The notes under the pieces: generated by a model
Databases searched by the model: none
Told to the model about the DNA's origin: nothing
What the model saw: the letters and a program-made list of their open reading frames with translations, nothing else
Source of the DNA: Acidimicrobiales bacterium
Lineage (GTDB): Bacteria > Actinomycetota > Acidimicrobiia > Acidimicrobiales > Aldehydirespiratoraceae
DNA: 64,000 bases
Assembly: GCA_040219515.1 (NCBI GenBank)
Contig: JAVJSI010000008.1
Span: 31,733 to 95,732, forward strand
Reading direction: 5' to 3'
Translations under genes and position numbers: made by a program
Part shown: in pieces, positions 39,685 through 48,865 of the stretch
Layout of the letters: every line of letters starts with the position of its first letter
Numbering within the stretch: the first letter of the stretch is position 1

Positions 39685-40908
39685 TCATCCACCGCGCAGT
39701 TCACGGAACAGTTCTGCATAGGCGGCCGCCACCGCTGCCGGCGACACCCACTCCTCGACGAAGGCCCGGCCCCGCTGCCCCATCGCCGCGCGATCGGCGC
39801 TCGCCATGGCCTCCACGCCGGCGATGAACGCCTCGGGATCATCGGGGCCGACGGCGATTCCCGCGTCGACCGATTCCACCACTCGGACCACCTCGGTGCC
39901 GGCGTCGACCGAGGCCAACACCGGTCGACCCGCAGCGAGGATCGAGTAGAGCTTCGACGGCACCGAGGAGCGGCCGAGACCGGCCCGGAGAGCGACGACG
40001 TGGATGTCGCCGGCGGCGAGCACCTCCGGCAGCCGATCGACCGGCTGCAGGTCGACGAAGCGGAGATTGTCGAGATCGGCGGCGGCTTCCTCGAGCCCGG
40101 GTCGGGTCGACCCTCCGCCGTTGATCACGAACACCAGGTCCTCGCGCGTCCGCAGGGCCCGGGCCGCCTCGACCATCAGTTCGAGGGGCTGGCTGAAGCC
40201 GAGGTTGCCGGCGTACATCACGACCGTGCGATCGCCGAGACCGAACTCGCTGCGGTAGTGGTTTTCCCGGGAGCCGGGAACGATCCGCTGGGTGTCCACG
40301 AAGTTCGGGATCACCCGCACGATCGTGCCGCCCTTGCCGTCGAGCTTCTCTTCGACGTTCGCGCGCAGGTCGTCGGACAGCACCGTCACGGCGTCGGCCC
40401 GTCGGTAGGTGAAACGCTCCAGCCACCGCAGGACGCGGATGACCCGCGGGTTCGAGATCGCGCCGACCTCGACCGCGACGTCCGGGAACACATCCTGGAT
40501 GTTGAACACGAAAGGGACGCGACGGAGCCTCGCCGCCAGCCAGCCCGTGAGACCGAGCGTCAAGGGTGGCGACATCACCAGGACCACATCGGGTCGGCGG
40601 CGCCGGAGGACGGCGAAGATCGTCGCCAACACGGTGAAACCTGCGAACGCGGCAGCCCGGGCCGGAATGTTGCGCTTGTCCGTCGGGAACGGATGGACCC
40701 GCGTGATCGATCCCCAGTCGGTCCGCTCGCGTCGCATCAGTCGCCCGCCCCAGCCCGGTTCGATCGCGTGCGACGTGTACCAGGGCAACGACGTGACGAC
40801 GTCGAGCTCGTGACCCTCGTCGATCAGCCGGTGGGCGATCTCGCTGATGACGACACCCGTCGGCGCCACATCGGGCTCGAAGTGAGGGCAGACCACCAGA
40901 ATTCGCAC
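39685..40908 (-). CDS. GT4 glycosyltransferase, WcaI-like
   Basis: A 407-residue GT-B enzyme. The N-terminal RILVVCPHFEPDVAPTG and DVVLVMSPPLTLGLTG, and the NIQDVFPDVAVEVG segment, are typical of the colanic-acid WcaI-like family. The donor-binding half shows VVMYAGNLGFSQPLELM, VFVINGGGS and the SSVPSKLYSILAAGRPVLAS region. It probably transfers fucose or another sugar to a lipid-linked acceptor. Start GTG at 40908. A 42-bp gap separates its start from the next GT4 gene upstream, so it may be read with that pair. Confidence 0.88.
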   Translation of the reverse strand: MRILVVCPHFEPDVAPTGVVISEIAHRLIDEGHELDVVTSLPWYTSHAIEPGWGGRLMRRERTDWGSITRVHPFPTDKRNIPARAAAFAGFTVLATIFAVLRRRRPDVVLVMSPPLTLGLTGWLAARLRRVPFVFNIQDVFPDVAVEVGAISNPRVIRVLRWLERFTYRRADAVTVLSDDLRANVEEKLDGKGGTIVRVIPNFVDTQRIVPGSRENHYRSEFGLGDRTVVMYAGNLGFSQPLELMVEAARALRTREDLVFVINGGGSTRPGLEEAAADLDNLRFVDLQPVDRLPEVLAAGDIHVVALRAGLGRSSVPSKLYSILAAGRPVLASVDAGTEVVRVVESVDAGIAVGPDDPEAFIAGVEAMASADRAAMGQRGRAFVEEWVSPAAVAAAYAELFRELRGG

Positions 40909-40950
40909 GGGCGGCAGCCTCGCACAACCGAGGGCCCACGGTCGACGCGG

Positions 40951-42036
40951 TCAGACAACCGATCGCCAGGCCGCGACCAGCCGTGCGGCGGCGCGGGTCG
41001 GACTCCAGCGTTCGGCCCGCGCCGGGGCCCCGGCGCTGCGCTCCCTGCCGTCCACCAGCGCGTCCGCGATGGCTGCGGCCCACACCGCCGGGTCGTCGCC
41101 GGCCACCAGCGTCCCCGTGTCGCCGAGAACCTCCGGGAGCGCGGTCTGGTCCGAGGCGACCACCGGCAGGCCGATACGCATCGCCTCGAGCACCGGCAGA
41201 CCGAACCCCTCGTAGGCCGAAGGGAAGACGAGCAGGTCGGCCCGCTCGTAGAGCCCGCGTAGCGAGGCGGCGGTGACGCGGCCCGGTCGCACCACCCGCA
41301 CGGCGCTGCGAGCGACGGCCTCGCGCACCTCGTCCTCGGCCCGTCCCTCTCCCCCGGTGAGCACGACGGTCACGCGTGGATGGGCGTCGGCGAGCCGTCC
41401 GATCGCGTCGAGCAACAACAGATGTCGCTTGTGCGGGTGGGTGATCGCCGGATAGAGCACGACCGGCCCCTCGCCGAGCGAGGAGGCGAGGGTCGGGTCG
41501 ATCTCCGTCGACACGTCCCAGGTCGACGACACTGCTCGCAGGCGGGAGGGGTCGGCACCGAGCACGTCGACCACCGTGGACGCCACCCACTCCGACGGGG
41601 TCACCACGAGCCGGGCCGTCGCGACCGAGCGGGGCAGCGCCACCGCGAGATAGCGCCGCTTGACCAGGGAGAAGTTCTCGGGCATCTGGAGAGGCTGGAG
41701 GTCGTGGATCGTCACCACGTCGTTGCCGTGGTGACGGGCCGGCACGCGGCCGCCGAAGTGGTGCACGACATCGGCCGTCCGGGTGAGGCGGAACACCGAT
41801 GTCGACTCCGAGGCGACCCGCCACGGCCGGAACCGCACCGGTCCGCCGAGTACGACGTGTTCGATCTCGGCCAGTTCCGGGTGCGCCGCGAACAATGCCG
41901 AGGAGCCGATCAGTCGCAGGTCGATGTCGGCCGGCCGCGACTCGGCCGCGGCGCAAAGCAGCCGTACCGTGTATTCCTCGCTGCCGCCGACCCGCCCGGG
42001 CACCAGCCAGGCGAGGTTCGCATCGACCCTGGTCAC
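40951..42036 (-). CDS. GT4 glycosyltransferase
   Basis: A 361-residue GT-B protein beginning VTRVDANLAWLVPGRVGGSEEY. It has TIHDLQPLQMPENFS, YPAITHPHKRHLLLLDAI and the sugar-nucleotide site FPSAYEGFGLPVLEAM with E-x7-E geometry near residue 295. The start is the GTG at 42036, which overlaps the upstream GT4 stop as GTGA. It resembles mannosyltransferases of O-antigen type, but donor and acceptor are unknown. Confidence 0.87.
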   Translation of the reverse strand: MTRVDANLAWLVPGRVGGSEEYTVRLLCAAAESRPADIDLRLIGSSALFAAHPELAEIEHVVLGGPVRFRPWRVASESTSVFRLTRTADVVHHFGGRVPARHHGNDVVTIHDLQPLQMPENFSLVKRRYLAVALPRSVATARLVVTPSEWVASTVVDVLGADPSRLRAVSSTWDVSTEIDPTLASSLGEGPVVLYPAITHPHKRHLLLLDAIGRLADAHPRVTVVLTGGEGRAEDEVREAVARSAVRVVRPGRVTAASLRGLYERADLLVFPSAYEGFGLPVLEAMRIGLPVVASDQTALPEVLGDTGTLVAGDDPAVWAAAIADALVDGRERSAGAPARAERWSPTRAAARLVAAWRSVV

Positions 42037-43124
42037 GCCCGAGCCCGCTCGTAGACCGCTTCGGTCAGGGCCGCAGCGTGGTCCCAGGTCATGGTCGCGG
42101 CCCGGGCCCGGCCGGCCTCGGCGACCTCGTGACGCCGCTCGTCGTCGGCCAGAAGGCGGTCGATCGCGTCGGCGAGTGCGGCGGCATCGATCGGATCGAC
42201 GACGACACCCGCGGGACCGACGAGCTCCTCGGTCGACGTGCCGGCGCTGGTCACCACCGCCGTGCCCTGGGCCATGGCCTCGAGCACCGGCATGCCGAAG
42301 CCCTCGAGCAGGCTCGGCAGCACGAAGACCATGGCGAGGTCGAGCAGCACGGGCAGGTCCGGGGGCGCGACCGGGCCGATGTGGCGGATCAGCGGGCGAA
42401 CCGTCAGGGCGTCGAGATCCACGCCCCAACCCGGCGGCCCGGCGAGGACCAGGGGCACGTCGTGGGTCAGCGCCCCGTGGGCGGCGACGAGCGTCTCCAG
42501 ATTCTTGCGAGGTTCCGCAGTGCCCAACCACAAGATGAACTCCTCGGGGAGTCCGTGGATCGCCCGCACCCGGGCTCGATCGGCGTCGCTGACCGCCACC
42601 GGCGTGGCGCCCCAGGGCACGACGGCCAGCCGATCGGCGTCCACCCCGTGGGTCACGCAGTCGTCCGCCGTCACCTGGGAGGGCACGGAGATCATCGAGG
42701 ACTCTCGACGGGCCAGCTCGAAGCCCCGGGTCATGAACGCCACCCCGTGGGGGGTGAAGTGTTCGGGGCGGTGGAGAAACGCCAGGTCGTGGATGGTGAC
42801 GACCAGCGGGACCCCCCCGGACGGTGGGATCACCCCGCCGGTGGCGTGGACGATGTCGACACGGCCGACCCGTCGACCCAACGGCGGTTGCCGAAACCGA
42901 TGCCAGGTCTCGTAGAGGACCCGGCGACCGAGCGGGAGGTGCACCACCGGAACGGTCGGCGCCGCCATCGGCGACGGCGCCCGGCGATGGGCCGCGGCGA
43001 CCCCGACGACGTCCCAGATCCCGCGTCGGGCCAGCGCATCGAGGGTCCGAACGGTGGACGTTGCGGTGCCACCGGGCACGCGATGCCATGACTGCTCGAC
43101 AACGGCCGCGACGCGAGGTTTCAC
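42033..43124 (-). CDS. GT4 glycosyltransferase
   Basis: A 363-residue GT-B protein. It begins VKPRVAAVVEQSWHRVPGGTA and has TIHDLAFLHRPEHFTP, LWLGTAEPRKNLETLVAAH and LPSLLEGFGMPVLEAMAQG. It is a paralogue of the following gene, with the same domain layout and motif spacing. GTG at 43124 is chosen because the family N-terminus begins there and the start does not run into the divergent fucose synthase. The only possible -10 is a weak CAGACT. It leads a two- or three-gene glycosyltransferase unit. Confidence 0.86.
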   Translation of the reverse strand: MKPRVAAVVEQSWHRVPGGTATSTVRTLDALARRGIWDVVGVAAAHRRAPSPMAAPTVPVVHLPLGRRVLYETWHRFRQPPLGRRVGRVDIVHATGGVIPPSGGVPLVVTIHDLAFLHRPEHFTPHGVAFMTRGFELARRESSMISVPSQVTADDCVTHGVDADRLAVVPWGATPVAVSDADRARVRAIHGLPEEFILWLGTAEPRKNLETLVAAHGALTHDVPLVLAGPPGWGVDLDALTVRPLIRHIGPVAPPDLPVLLDLAMVFVLPSLLEGFGMPVLEAMAQGTAVVTSAGTSTEELVGPAGVVVDPIDAAALADAIDRLLADDERRHEVAEAGRARAATMTWDHAAALTEAVYERARA

Positions 43125-43174
43125 GGCCGGGAGTCTGTCACGGCGGCGCGCGTTCGTGGCGCGGCCGACGCAAC

Positions 43175-43180
43175 TACGCT
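43175..43180 (+). promoter_or_regulatory. -10 box of leaderless GDP-fucose synthase
   Basis: TACGCT, six bases (TTCCGG), then ATG at 43187. No ribosome site is present. Confidence 0.6.
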
Positions 43181-43186
43181 TTCCGG

Positions 43187-44146
43187 ATGGCTGCATTCGA
43201 AGACCAGCGGATCCTCCTGACCGGCGGGACGGGCTTTCTCGGGCAGGCGGTGCAATCCGCCCTGGCCGCCCGGGGCGTGACCGACGTGATCGCGCCGACC
43301 AGCACCGACGTCGACTTCACCGACCGGGCCGCGGCCGACGCCGCCATCGCCGATACCGCGCCCGACTGCGTGATCCACATGGCGGCGCGGGTCGGTGGCA
43401 TCGGCGCGAACATGTCGAACCCGGCCAGCCTCTATCTCGAGAACCTCATGCTCGGCACGAATGTGATCGAGGCGTCCCGCCACGCCGGGGTGGCCAAGAC
43501 CGTTGTCGTCGGCACCATCTGCTCGTACCCGAAGCACACGCCGGTCCCGTTCCAGGAGACCTCGCTCTGGGAGGGGTACCCCGAGGAGACGAACGCGCCC
43601 TACGGCATCGCGAAGCTGGCCCAGCTCACCCATCTCCAGGCCAACCGGCAGCAATACGGCCAGGTCGGCGTGTATCTGATGCCCACCAACCTCTACGGCC
43701 CGGGCGACAAGTTCCACCCCGACGTCTCCCACGTCATTCCCGCCCTCGTCCGCAAGTGTGTCGTCGCCCGCGACGAGGGAGCCGACGAGATCGAGGTGTG
43801 GGGCACCGGTTCTGCATCCCGAGAGTTCCTCTACGTCGAGGACGCCGCCACCGGCATCGTGCGGGCCGCCGAACACTACGACGGCGAGGAGCCCGTCAAC
43901 CTCGGCGCCGACCGCGAACTACTCATCAAGGAGCTGGTCGAGATCGTGGCCGAACTCACGGGGTTCGAGGGACGCATCCGCTGGGACGAGTCCAAACCCG
44001 ACGGCCAGCCCCGCCGCTGCGTGGATGCGTCGCGTGCCCGTGAGCTGTTCGGCTTCACGGCGACCACCGACTTCCGTGAAGGTCTCGTCGCGACGATCGA
44101 GTGGTTCGAAGCCAATCGCGAGGCCGCAGAGCTGCGCCGGAACTAG
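43187..44146 (+). CDS. fcl: GDP-L-fucose synthase
   Basis: A 319-residue epimerase-reductase that converts GDP-4-keto-6-deoxymannose to GDP-L-fucose. Diagnostic motifs are TGGTGFLGQAV (residues 13-23), MAARVGGIGANMSNPASLYLEN, GTICSYPKHTPVPF with the catalytic Cys in the expected place, YGIAKL, and MPTNLYGPGDKFHP. ATG at 43187 fits the leaderless box; earlier in-frame codons are shadows of the divergent gene. It uses the gmd product made at 34173, in competition with rmd. It is convergent with uxs, 4 bp apart. Confidence 0.95.
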   Translation: MAAFEDQRILLTGGTGFLGQAVQSALAARGVTDVIAPTSTDVDFTDRAAADAAIADTAPDCVIHMAARVGGIGANMSNPASLYLENLMLGTNVIEASRHAGVAKTVVVGTICSYPKHTPVPFQETSLWEGYPEETNAPYGIAKLAQLTHLQANRQQYGQVGVYLMPTNLYGPGDKFHPDVSHVIPALVRKCVVARDEGADEIEVWGTGSASREFLYVEDAATGIVRAAEHYDGEEPVNLGADRELLIKELVEIVAELTGFEGRIRWDESKPDGQPRRCVDASRARELFGFTATTDFREGLVATIEWFEANREAAELRRN

Positions 44147-44150
44147 GGGC

Positions 44151-45101
44151 CTAGGCCGACGCCACGTCGGCAATCACGGCGGCGAGGTACTCGGCCGTAC
44201 GCTCGATGCCTTCCCGCAGCTCCACCTGGGGTTCCCAGCCGAGCAATTCGCGGGCCCTGGTGATGTCGGGGCGTCGCTGCGTCGGGTCGTCGACGGGCAG
44301 CGGCCGAAACTCGACCTCCGACGGCGAATTGACCACATCGACCACGATCTCGGCGAGTTCGGCGACCGTGAACTCGGTCGGATTGCCGATGTTGACCGGG
44401 TCGTTCTCGCTCGAGTCGAGAAGGGCGATCAGGCCCCGCACCTCGTCGTCGACGTAGCAGAAGCTGCGGGTCTGGCTGCCGTCGCCGTAGATGGTGAGGT
44501 TCTCTCCCCTCAGCGCCTGCACGATGAAGTTCGAGACGACGCGACCGTCGTTGGGCCGCATGCGGGGACCGTAGGTGTTGAAGATCCGCACGATGCGCGT
44601 GTCGAGGTCGTGATAGCGGTGGTAGGCCATCGTGATGGCCTCGGCGAAACGCTTGGCCTCGTCGTAGACACCCCGCGGCCCGACCGGGTTGACGTTGCCC
44701 CAGTAGGTCTCCCGCTGTGGGTGCTCGTGGGGGTCGCCATAGACCTCGGAGGTCGACGCGATGAAGAACGTCGCACCCTTGGTCATGGCGAGCCCGAGCG
44801 TGTTGTGGGTGCCCAGCGACCCGACCTTCAACGTCTGGATCGGCTTCTCGAGATAGTCGATCGGTGACGCGGGGCTGGCGAAATGCAGCACGGCGTCGAC
44901 CTCGCCGTCGACATCGACGAAATTCGACACGTCGTGGTCGAGAAACTCGAACCCGTCGGTGTCGCGGAGGTGGGCGATGTTGTCGAGGTTGCCGGTGATC
45001 AGATTGTCGATGCAGACGACCTGATCACCTCGGCCGACCAGGAGGTCACAAAGGTGCGATCCGAGGAAACCGGCGCCGCCGGTGACCACCACTCGGGCCA
45101 T
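44151..45101 (-). CDS. uxs: UDP-glucuronate decarboxylase (UDP-xylose synthase)
   Basis: A 316-residue extended [17 protein letters not shown] is at residues 8-21, [44 protein letters not shown] and catalytic YDEAKRFAE near 147. [21 protein letters not shown] is typical of UXS. It forms UDP-xylose from UDP-glucuronate, the product of the adjacent dehydrogenase. Its ATG shares one base with that gene's stop, so the two steps are made from one transcript. It is a soluble form without the membrane anchor of eukaryotic versions. Confidence 0.94.
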   Translation of the reverse strand: MARVVVTGGAGFLGSHLCDLLVGRGDQVVCIDNLITGNLDNIAHLRDTDGFEFLDHDVSNFVDVDGEVDAVLHFASPASPIDYLEKPIQTLKVGSLGTHNTLGLAMTKGATFFIASTSEVYGDPHEHPQRETYWGNVNPVGPRGVYDEAKRFAEAITMAYHRYHDLDTRIVRIFNTYGPRMRPNDGRVVSNFIVQALRGENLTIYGDGSQTRSFCYVDDEVRGLIALLDSSENDPVNIGNPTEFTVAELAEIVVDVVNSPSEVEFRPLPVDDPTQRRPDITRARELLGWEPQVELREGIERTAEYLAAVIADVASA

Positions 45102-46372
45102 CAGCTACGCCCGACACCCTGGTAGCTGAAGCCGCGGCGCTTGACCGCGCCCCGATCGAGAAGGTTCCGGGCATCGACGATGTGCTTCTCGGCCATGGCG
45201 TCGGCCACCTTGTCGAGGTCGAGCCACTTGAAGTCGTCCCACTCGGTCGCGATGACGAGGGCGTTGGCACCCTCACATGCCGCATAGGCGTCGTCGACCA
45301 CTTCGAGGCCGTCGATGTCGACCTTCTTCACGGCCGGGTCGAACCCGCGGACGGTGGCCCCCGCCGCGATGAGCCGGGTCGCGACGGACAGCGCCGGTGA
45401 CTCACGGGTGTCGTCGGTGCCCGCCTTGAAGGCGAGACCGAGAAGGCCGATCTTCGCGCCATCGAGCTCGGTCACCGACCCGACCTTGCGGACGATGCGA
45501 TCGAACTGCTCGTCGTTGACGGTGACCACGCCACGCATGAGCGCGAAGTCGTAGCCGGCGTCCTCGGCGATCGAGATGATGGCGCGTGAGTCCTTCGGGA
45601 AACACGAGCCACCCCAGCCCGGTCCGGGGCGGAGGAACTCGTGACCGATGCGATGGTCGTAGCCCATGCCGAGCAGCACGTCGTTGACATCGGCGCCGAC
45701 GGCTTCGCAGACCGCCGCGATCGCGTTGGTGAACGAGAGCTTGGTGGCGAGGAACGCGTTGGCCGCGTACTTGCAGGTCTCGGCCGAGGCGGGGTCGGTC
45801 ACCATCACCGGCGCGCGCACGCCGAGATAGAGCGCGGCGACACGACCGGCCGCAGCCTGATCGTCGGCGCCGATGACGACGCGGTCGGGGTTGAGGAAGT
45901 CGTCGACCGCAGTGCCTTCGCGCAGGAACTCGGGGTTCGACACGACAGGGATGTCGGAGCGCTTCATGGCCTGTTCGACGAGGCGGGTCGAGCCGACGGG
46001 CACCGTGGACTTGTTCACGACGATCGCGCCGGACTGGAGGTGGGCGCTGATCTCACCGGCGGCGGACTGGAGGTAGCTCAGGTCGGCCGAGCCGTCGGAG
46101 GACTGCGGGGTGGGCACACACAGGTAGATGAACTCGGCATCGCCGACGGCGTGCTCGGCGCCGAGCACGAAGGTGAGGCGCCCGGACTCGATGCCTTCCT
46201 GCACGAGCTCGGTGAGACCGGCCTCGTGGATCGGCACATCCCCCTTGCGGAGCCGCTCGATCTTCTCCGGGACGATGTCCGCGCAGACCACGTCGTGTCC
46301 GAGATGGGCGAAACACGCACCGGTGGTCAGACCGACGTATCCCGTGCCGATCACCGCGATTTTGCTGGTCAT
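45101..46372 (-). CDS. ugd: UDP-glucose 6-dehydrogenase
   Basis: A 423-residue NAD-dependent enzyme oxidising UDP-glucose to UDP-glucuronate. It has [18 protein letters not shown] near the N-terminus, [17 protein letters not shown], the catalytic cysteine in [12 protein letters not shown], and [18 protein letters not shown]. The ATG at 46372 is chosen over one eight codons upstream because AAGGAGA lies 6 nt before it. Its product feeds the downstream uxs gene and may also be used directly in an acidic polymer. Confidence 0.96.
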   Translation of the reverse strand: MTSKIAVIGTGYVGLTTGACFAHLGHDVVCADIVPEKIERLRKGDVPIHEAGLTELVQEGIESGRLTFVLGAEHAVGDAEFIYLCVPTPQSSDGSADLSYLQSAAGEISAHLQSGAIVVNKSTVPVGSTRLVEQAMKRSDIPVVSNPEFLREGTAVDDFLNPDRVVIGADDQAAAGRVAALYLGVRAPVMVTDPASAETCKYAANAFLATKLSFTNAIAAVCEAVGADVNDVLLGMGYDHRIGHEFLRPGPGWGGSCFPKDSRAIISIAEDAGYDFALMRGVVTVNDEQFDRIVRKVGSVTELDGAKIGLLGLAFKAGTDDTRESPALSVATRLIAAGATVRGFDPAVKKVDIDGLEVVDDAYAACEGANALVIATEWDDFKWLDLDKVADAMAEKHIVDARNLLDRGAVKRRGFSYQGVGRS

Positions 46373-46439
46373 TGCGTCTCCTTCGAGTTCACGCACTCGC
46401 GTCGGCCGGAGTCCGACCGATGTTGAGTGTACGAGACGA

Positions 46440-48023
46440 CTAGCGGCACGATTGCCCTTCGGGCGCTCGACCGATGATCCCCGCCGTCGTGCTCGTTGCC
46501 ACCTCCTCGCCCACCTCCTCGCCCACCGGCTCGGCCGCGGCCCCCGGGGGGACCGTGGTCGTGGTCGTCGTCGTGGTCGTCGTCGTGGTCGTCGTCGTGG
46601 ACGTCGTGCTGGCGGTGGTCGGCACGGTGCCGGAGGCGGTGGCGCCGTCGAGATCCGGAACCGGACCCGAGCCGAGGGCGCTGACCGTCTCGGTCATCTC
46701 GGCGACGGAATGAGGAAGGAAGATCATGACCTGCTCATGGGCCGCGCCCAGCACGAGCGAGATCTCGGTCGCATCGGCGTCCTCGACCAGCCGCGGAATC
46801 GGCAGGAGATAGCGGGCCAGCGTCTCCGCCGAGGCCCGCTCGCCCGTCGGGTACACGACGACGTTGCCCGCCTCGACATCGGCGAGCGTGGAGGTCGAGG
46901 TCAGGGCGAACCCCTGGGCATCGAGTTCGCCGGCGATGCGTTCGAGGTCGTCGCCGTCGGGGCCGTAGAGCGCGAACGAGACGTCGCTCGGCGAGCGGAG
47001 GTCGGCTTCGCCCCGGAAGATCGCGAACACGTCGTCGTTGGCGCCGGGGACGGGTCGCTCGCCGAGATACCGCCCGGCCGCGTCCTCGATGGTGGACACC
47101 TCGACGCCGAAACGCTGGAGGTTCTCGGGGTCGAAGTCGCTGAACGCGTTGCCGACCTCGACGAGCTCGGCCACGGTGAGTTGATCGTCGAGAATCATGC
47201 TCTCGGCCCCCGCGGAGATGAGCCGGGAGAGGTTCGCCGCGCTGCGGGCCCCACCGTCGATCGCCCGCTCGAGCGCCAGGATCAGGAAGTCCTGTTGTCG
47301 TTCGATCCGCCCGAAATCGGAGTTGCCGACGTACTCCCAGTCGCCGTCGATCAGCTCCTGGTAGTGACGGGCCCGCACGTACTGCAAGGCCTGCACGCCG
47401 TCGAGCACATGGCATCCGGCCGTCTCGATCTGGAGACCGCTGCCGCCTCCAAGGATCGCGTTGTCGCGGGCCGGGTTGTCGAACCACACCGGCACGCCGT
47501 CGATCTCGTCGACGACTTCGCGGAAGCCCAGGAAGTCGACGATCAGGAAGTGGTTGATCGTGATGCCGAAGTTGTCGGTGATCGTCTCGATGAGCCCCGA
47601 CGGACCCTCGACGAAGTACACGCCGTTGATCTTCTTCTCGCCGCCGCGATCGACGAGTAGATCCCGGGGCAGCGAGAGCACCCAGGCTTGGCCGGTCTCC
47701 GGGTTGACCCGCAGGATCGTGATGCTGTCGGACTGGAACCCATCGCCGTCGATGTCGCGGCCCTGGAGCACCGGGTCGTCGGGGTCGAGGCCGAGTCCGC
47801 TGTCCTCGCCGATGAGCAGGAAGTTCACCGGTTCGCCCGGCTCCGTGTCGGTCTGCAGGATCTCACCCGAGATCGAAATACGACCGAGGTCGGTGATCGA
47901 TGCGTAGACGTCGTTGAGGAACCACGACACGGCGACGGCGCCACCGATCACGCCGACGCAGCACAGGATCACGAGTCGTTGGGGCCACGAGCGCCGCAGG
48001 ACGACGGTGGCGGACGAGGACAT
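46440..48023 (-). CDS. LytR-CpsA-Psr (LCP) wall glycopolymer ligase with LytR_C domain
   Basis: A 527-residue membrane-anchored protein. One helix (residues 14-36) is followed by the extracytoplasmic LCP domain (about 65-255), with FLLIGEDSG, SDSITILRVNP, SLPRDLLVD, VDFLGFREVVDEIDGV, ALQYVRARHY and the arginine-rich DFGRIERQQDFL. A LytR_C-like domain (about 330-440) follows. LCP enzymes move lipid-linked glycopolymers onto peptidoglycan, which fits the surrounding sugar genes. The tail contains a run of 15 threonines. ATG at 48023 is preceded by TAACAT and six bases, so it is probably leaderless. Confidence 0.92.
   Translation of the reverse strand: MSSSATVVLRRSWPQRLVILCCVGVIGGAVAVSWFLNDVYASITDLGRISISGEILQTDTEPGEPVNFLLIGEDSGLGLDPDDPVLQGRDIDGDGFQSDSITILRVNPETGQAWVLSLPRDLLVDRGGEKKINGVYFVEGPSGLIETITDNFGITINHFLIVDFLGFREVVDEIDGVPVWFDNPARDNAILGGGSGLQIETAGCHVLDGVQALQYVRARHYQELIDGDWEYVGNSDFGRIERQQDFLILALERAIDGGARSAANLSRLISAGAESMILDDQLTVAELVEVGNAFSDFDPENLQRFGVEVSTIEDAAGRYLGERPVPGANDDVFAIFRGEADLRSPSDVSFALYGPDGDDLERIAGELDAQGFALTSTSTLADVEAGNVVVYPTGERASAETLARYLLPIPRLVEDADATEISLVLGAAHEQVMIFLPHSVAEMTETVSALGSGPVPDLDGATASGTVPTTASTTSTTTTTTTTTTTTTTTVPPGAAAEPVGEEVGEEVATSTTAGIIGRAPEGQSCR
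46554..46598. repeat. Threonine-coding microsatellite
   Basis: On the minus strand three copies of the 12-bp unit ACGACGACGACC, plus a partial copy, encode 15 threonines near the C-terminus of the LCP protein. Short-unit repeats like this are prone to length change by slippage, and every third-base unit keeps the frame. Confidence 0.85.
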
Positions 48024-48029
48024 CGAGCG

Positions 48030-48035
48030 ATGTTA
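48030..48035 (-). promoter_or_regulatory. -10 box of the leaderless LCP gene
   Basis: TAACAT, six bases (CGCTCG), then ATG at 48023. No ribosome site is visible. Confidence 0.6.
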
Positions 48036-48064
48036 GTGCCGAGGGCCGCCGTTTCGAGGGCGGG

Positions 48065-48847
48065 TCAGCCCGGGCGGAGGTGGATCACGTCGCCGGTGCC
48101 GACGACATGGTCGACGCCGTCCGGCGTGCGCACGATCAATGCGCCGTCGGCCGACAGGTCGACGGCGTCACCGAGGAGCACCCGGCCGCCGGGTAGGTCC
48201 GCCCGCACGGGAGAACCGATCGTGGCCGAGTGGGCGCGCAGCTCGTCGAGCACGGCCGAGCCGTCCCGGAGTCGGGGCGCCAGCTCGCGCAACAACTCGG
48301 CCAGCAGCGCGTCCCGATCATCGGCACCGCCACACTCGACCAGCGACGTGGCCTCGGGCCGGCCCACCGCAGGGCGGACGTTGACGCCGATGCCGACCAC
48401 GACGCACGGCTCCGGACCGTCGACGAACTCGGCCAACACCCCGGCGAGCTTCCCCGGCCGGGCGCCGTCGACGACAACCAGATCGTTGGGCCACTTGGTG
48501 AGCACCGGGTCGACGCACAGCCGATCGGTGGCCGCTCGCGCCGCCGCCCCCAGGGCGCGGACCGCGCCCGCCGCGTCGACGAGCGCGGCCGGTAGACGAA
48601 GGCTCACCAGCAGGGCCGCACCCGACGAGTCCTCCCAGGTGCGGTCCAGCCGGCCCTTCCCGGCCGTCTGGTGATCGGCCACGAGCACCGCGGGCGACGC
48701 GTCGCCGGTCCTGGCCTCCCGCACCAGATCGGTGTTGGTCGAGCCGGTCGACGCCACATGACCGATGGGTCCGGGGCCCAGGTCGGCGGCGACCTCGCAA
48801 CTGATCGGCAGAAAGCGGGCCGCGGATGTCGCACGCAGGGGGTCCAT
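48065..48847 (-). CDS. birA: Biotin--[acetyl-CoA-carboxylase] ligase
   Basis: A 260-residue biotin protein ligase without an N-terminal DNA-binding domain (group I). It shows HVASTGSTNTDLVREA, AGKGRLDRTW (the biotinyl-5'-AMP loop, where the more common motif is GRGRxGR), LTKWPNDLVV and GKLAGVLAEF. It attaches biotin to the carboxylase subunit encoded divergently next door. ATG at 48847 is preferred; an in-frame ATG at 48859 would add four residues. The birA next to acyl-CoA carboxylase pairing is also found in mycobacteria (near accD5). Confidence 0.94.
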   Translation of the reverse strand: MDPLRATSAARFLPISCEVAADLGPGPIGHVASTGSTNTDLVREARTGDASPAVLVADHQTAGKGRLDRTWEDSSGAALLVSLRLPAALVDAAGAVRALGAAARAATDRLCVDPVLTKWPNDLVVVDGARPGKLAGVLAEFVDGPEPCVVVGIGVNVRPAVGRPEATSLVECGGADDRDALLAELLRELAPRLRDGSAVLDELRAHSATIGSPVRADLPGGRVLLGDAVDLSADGALIVRTPDGVDHVVGTGDVIHLRPG

Positions 48848-48851
48848 TCGA

Positions 48852-48862
48852 CTAACCATTAG
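48852..48862. promoter_or_regulatory. Shared palindromic promoter core between birA and the carboxylase gene
   Basis: CTAACCATTAG lies in the 18-bp gap between the two divergent starts. Read in either direction it gives a TAA-rich -10-like core (TAACCAT and TAATGGT). It may serve both genes. No room exists for ribosome sites. Confidence 0.35.
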
Positions 48863-48865
48863 CAC

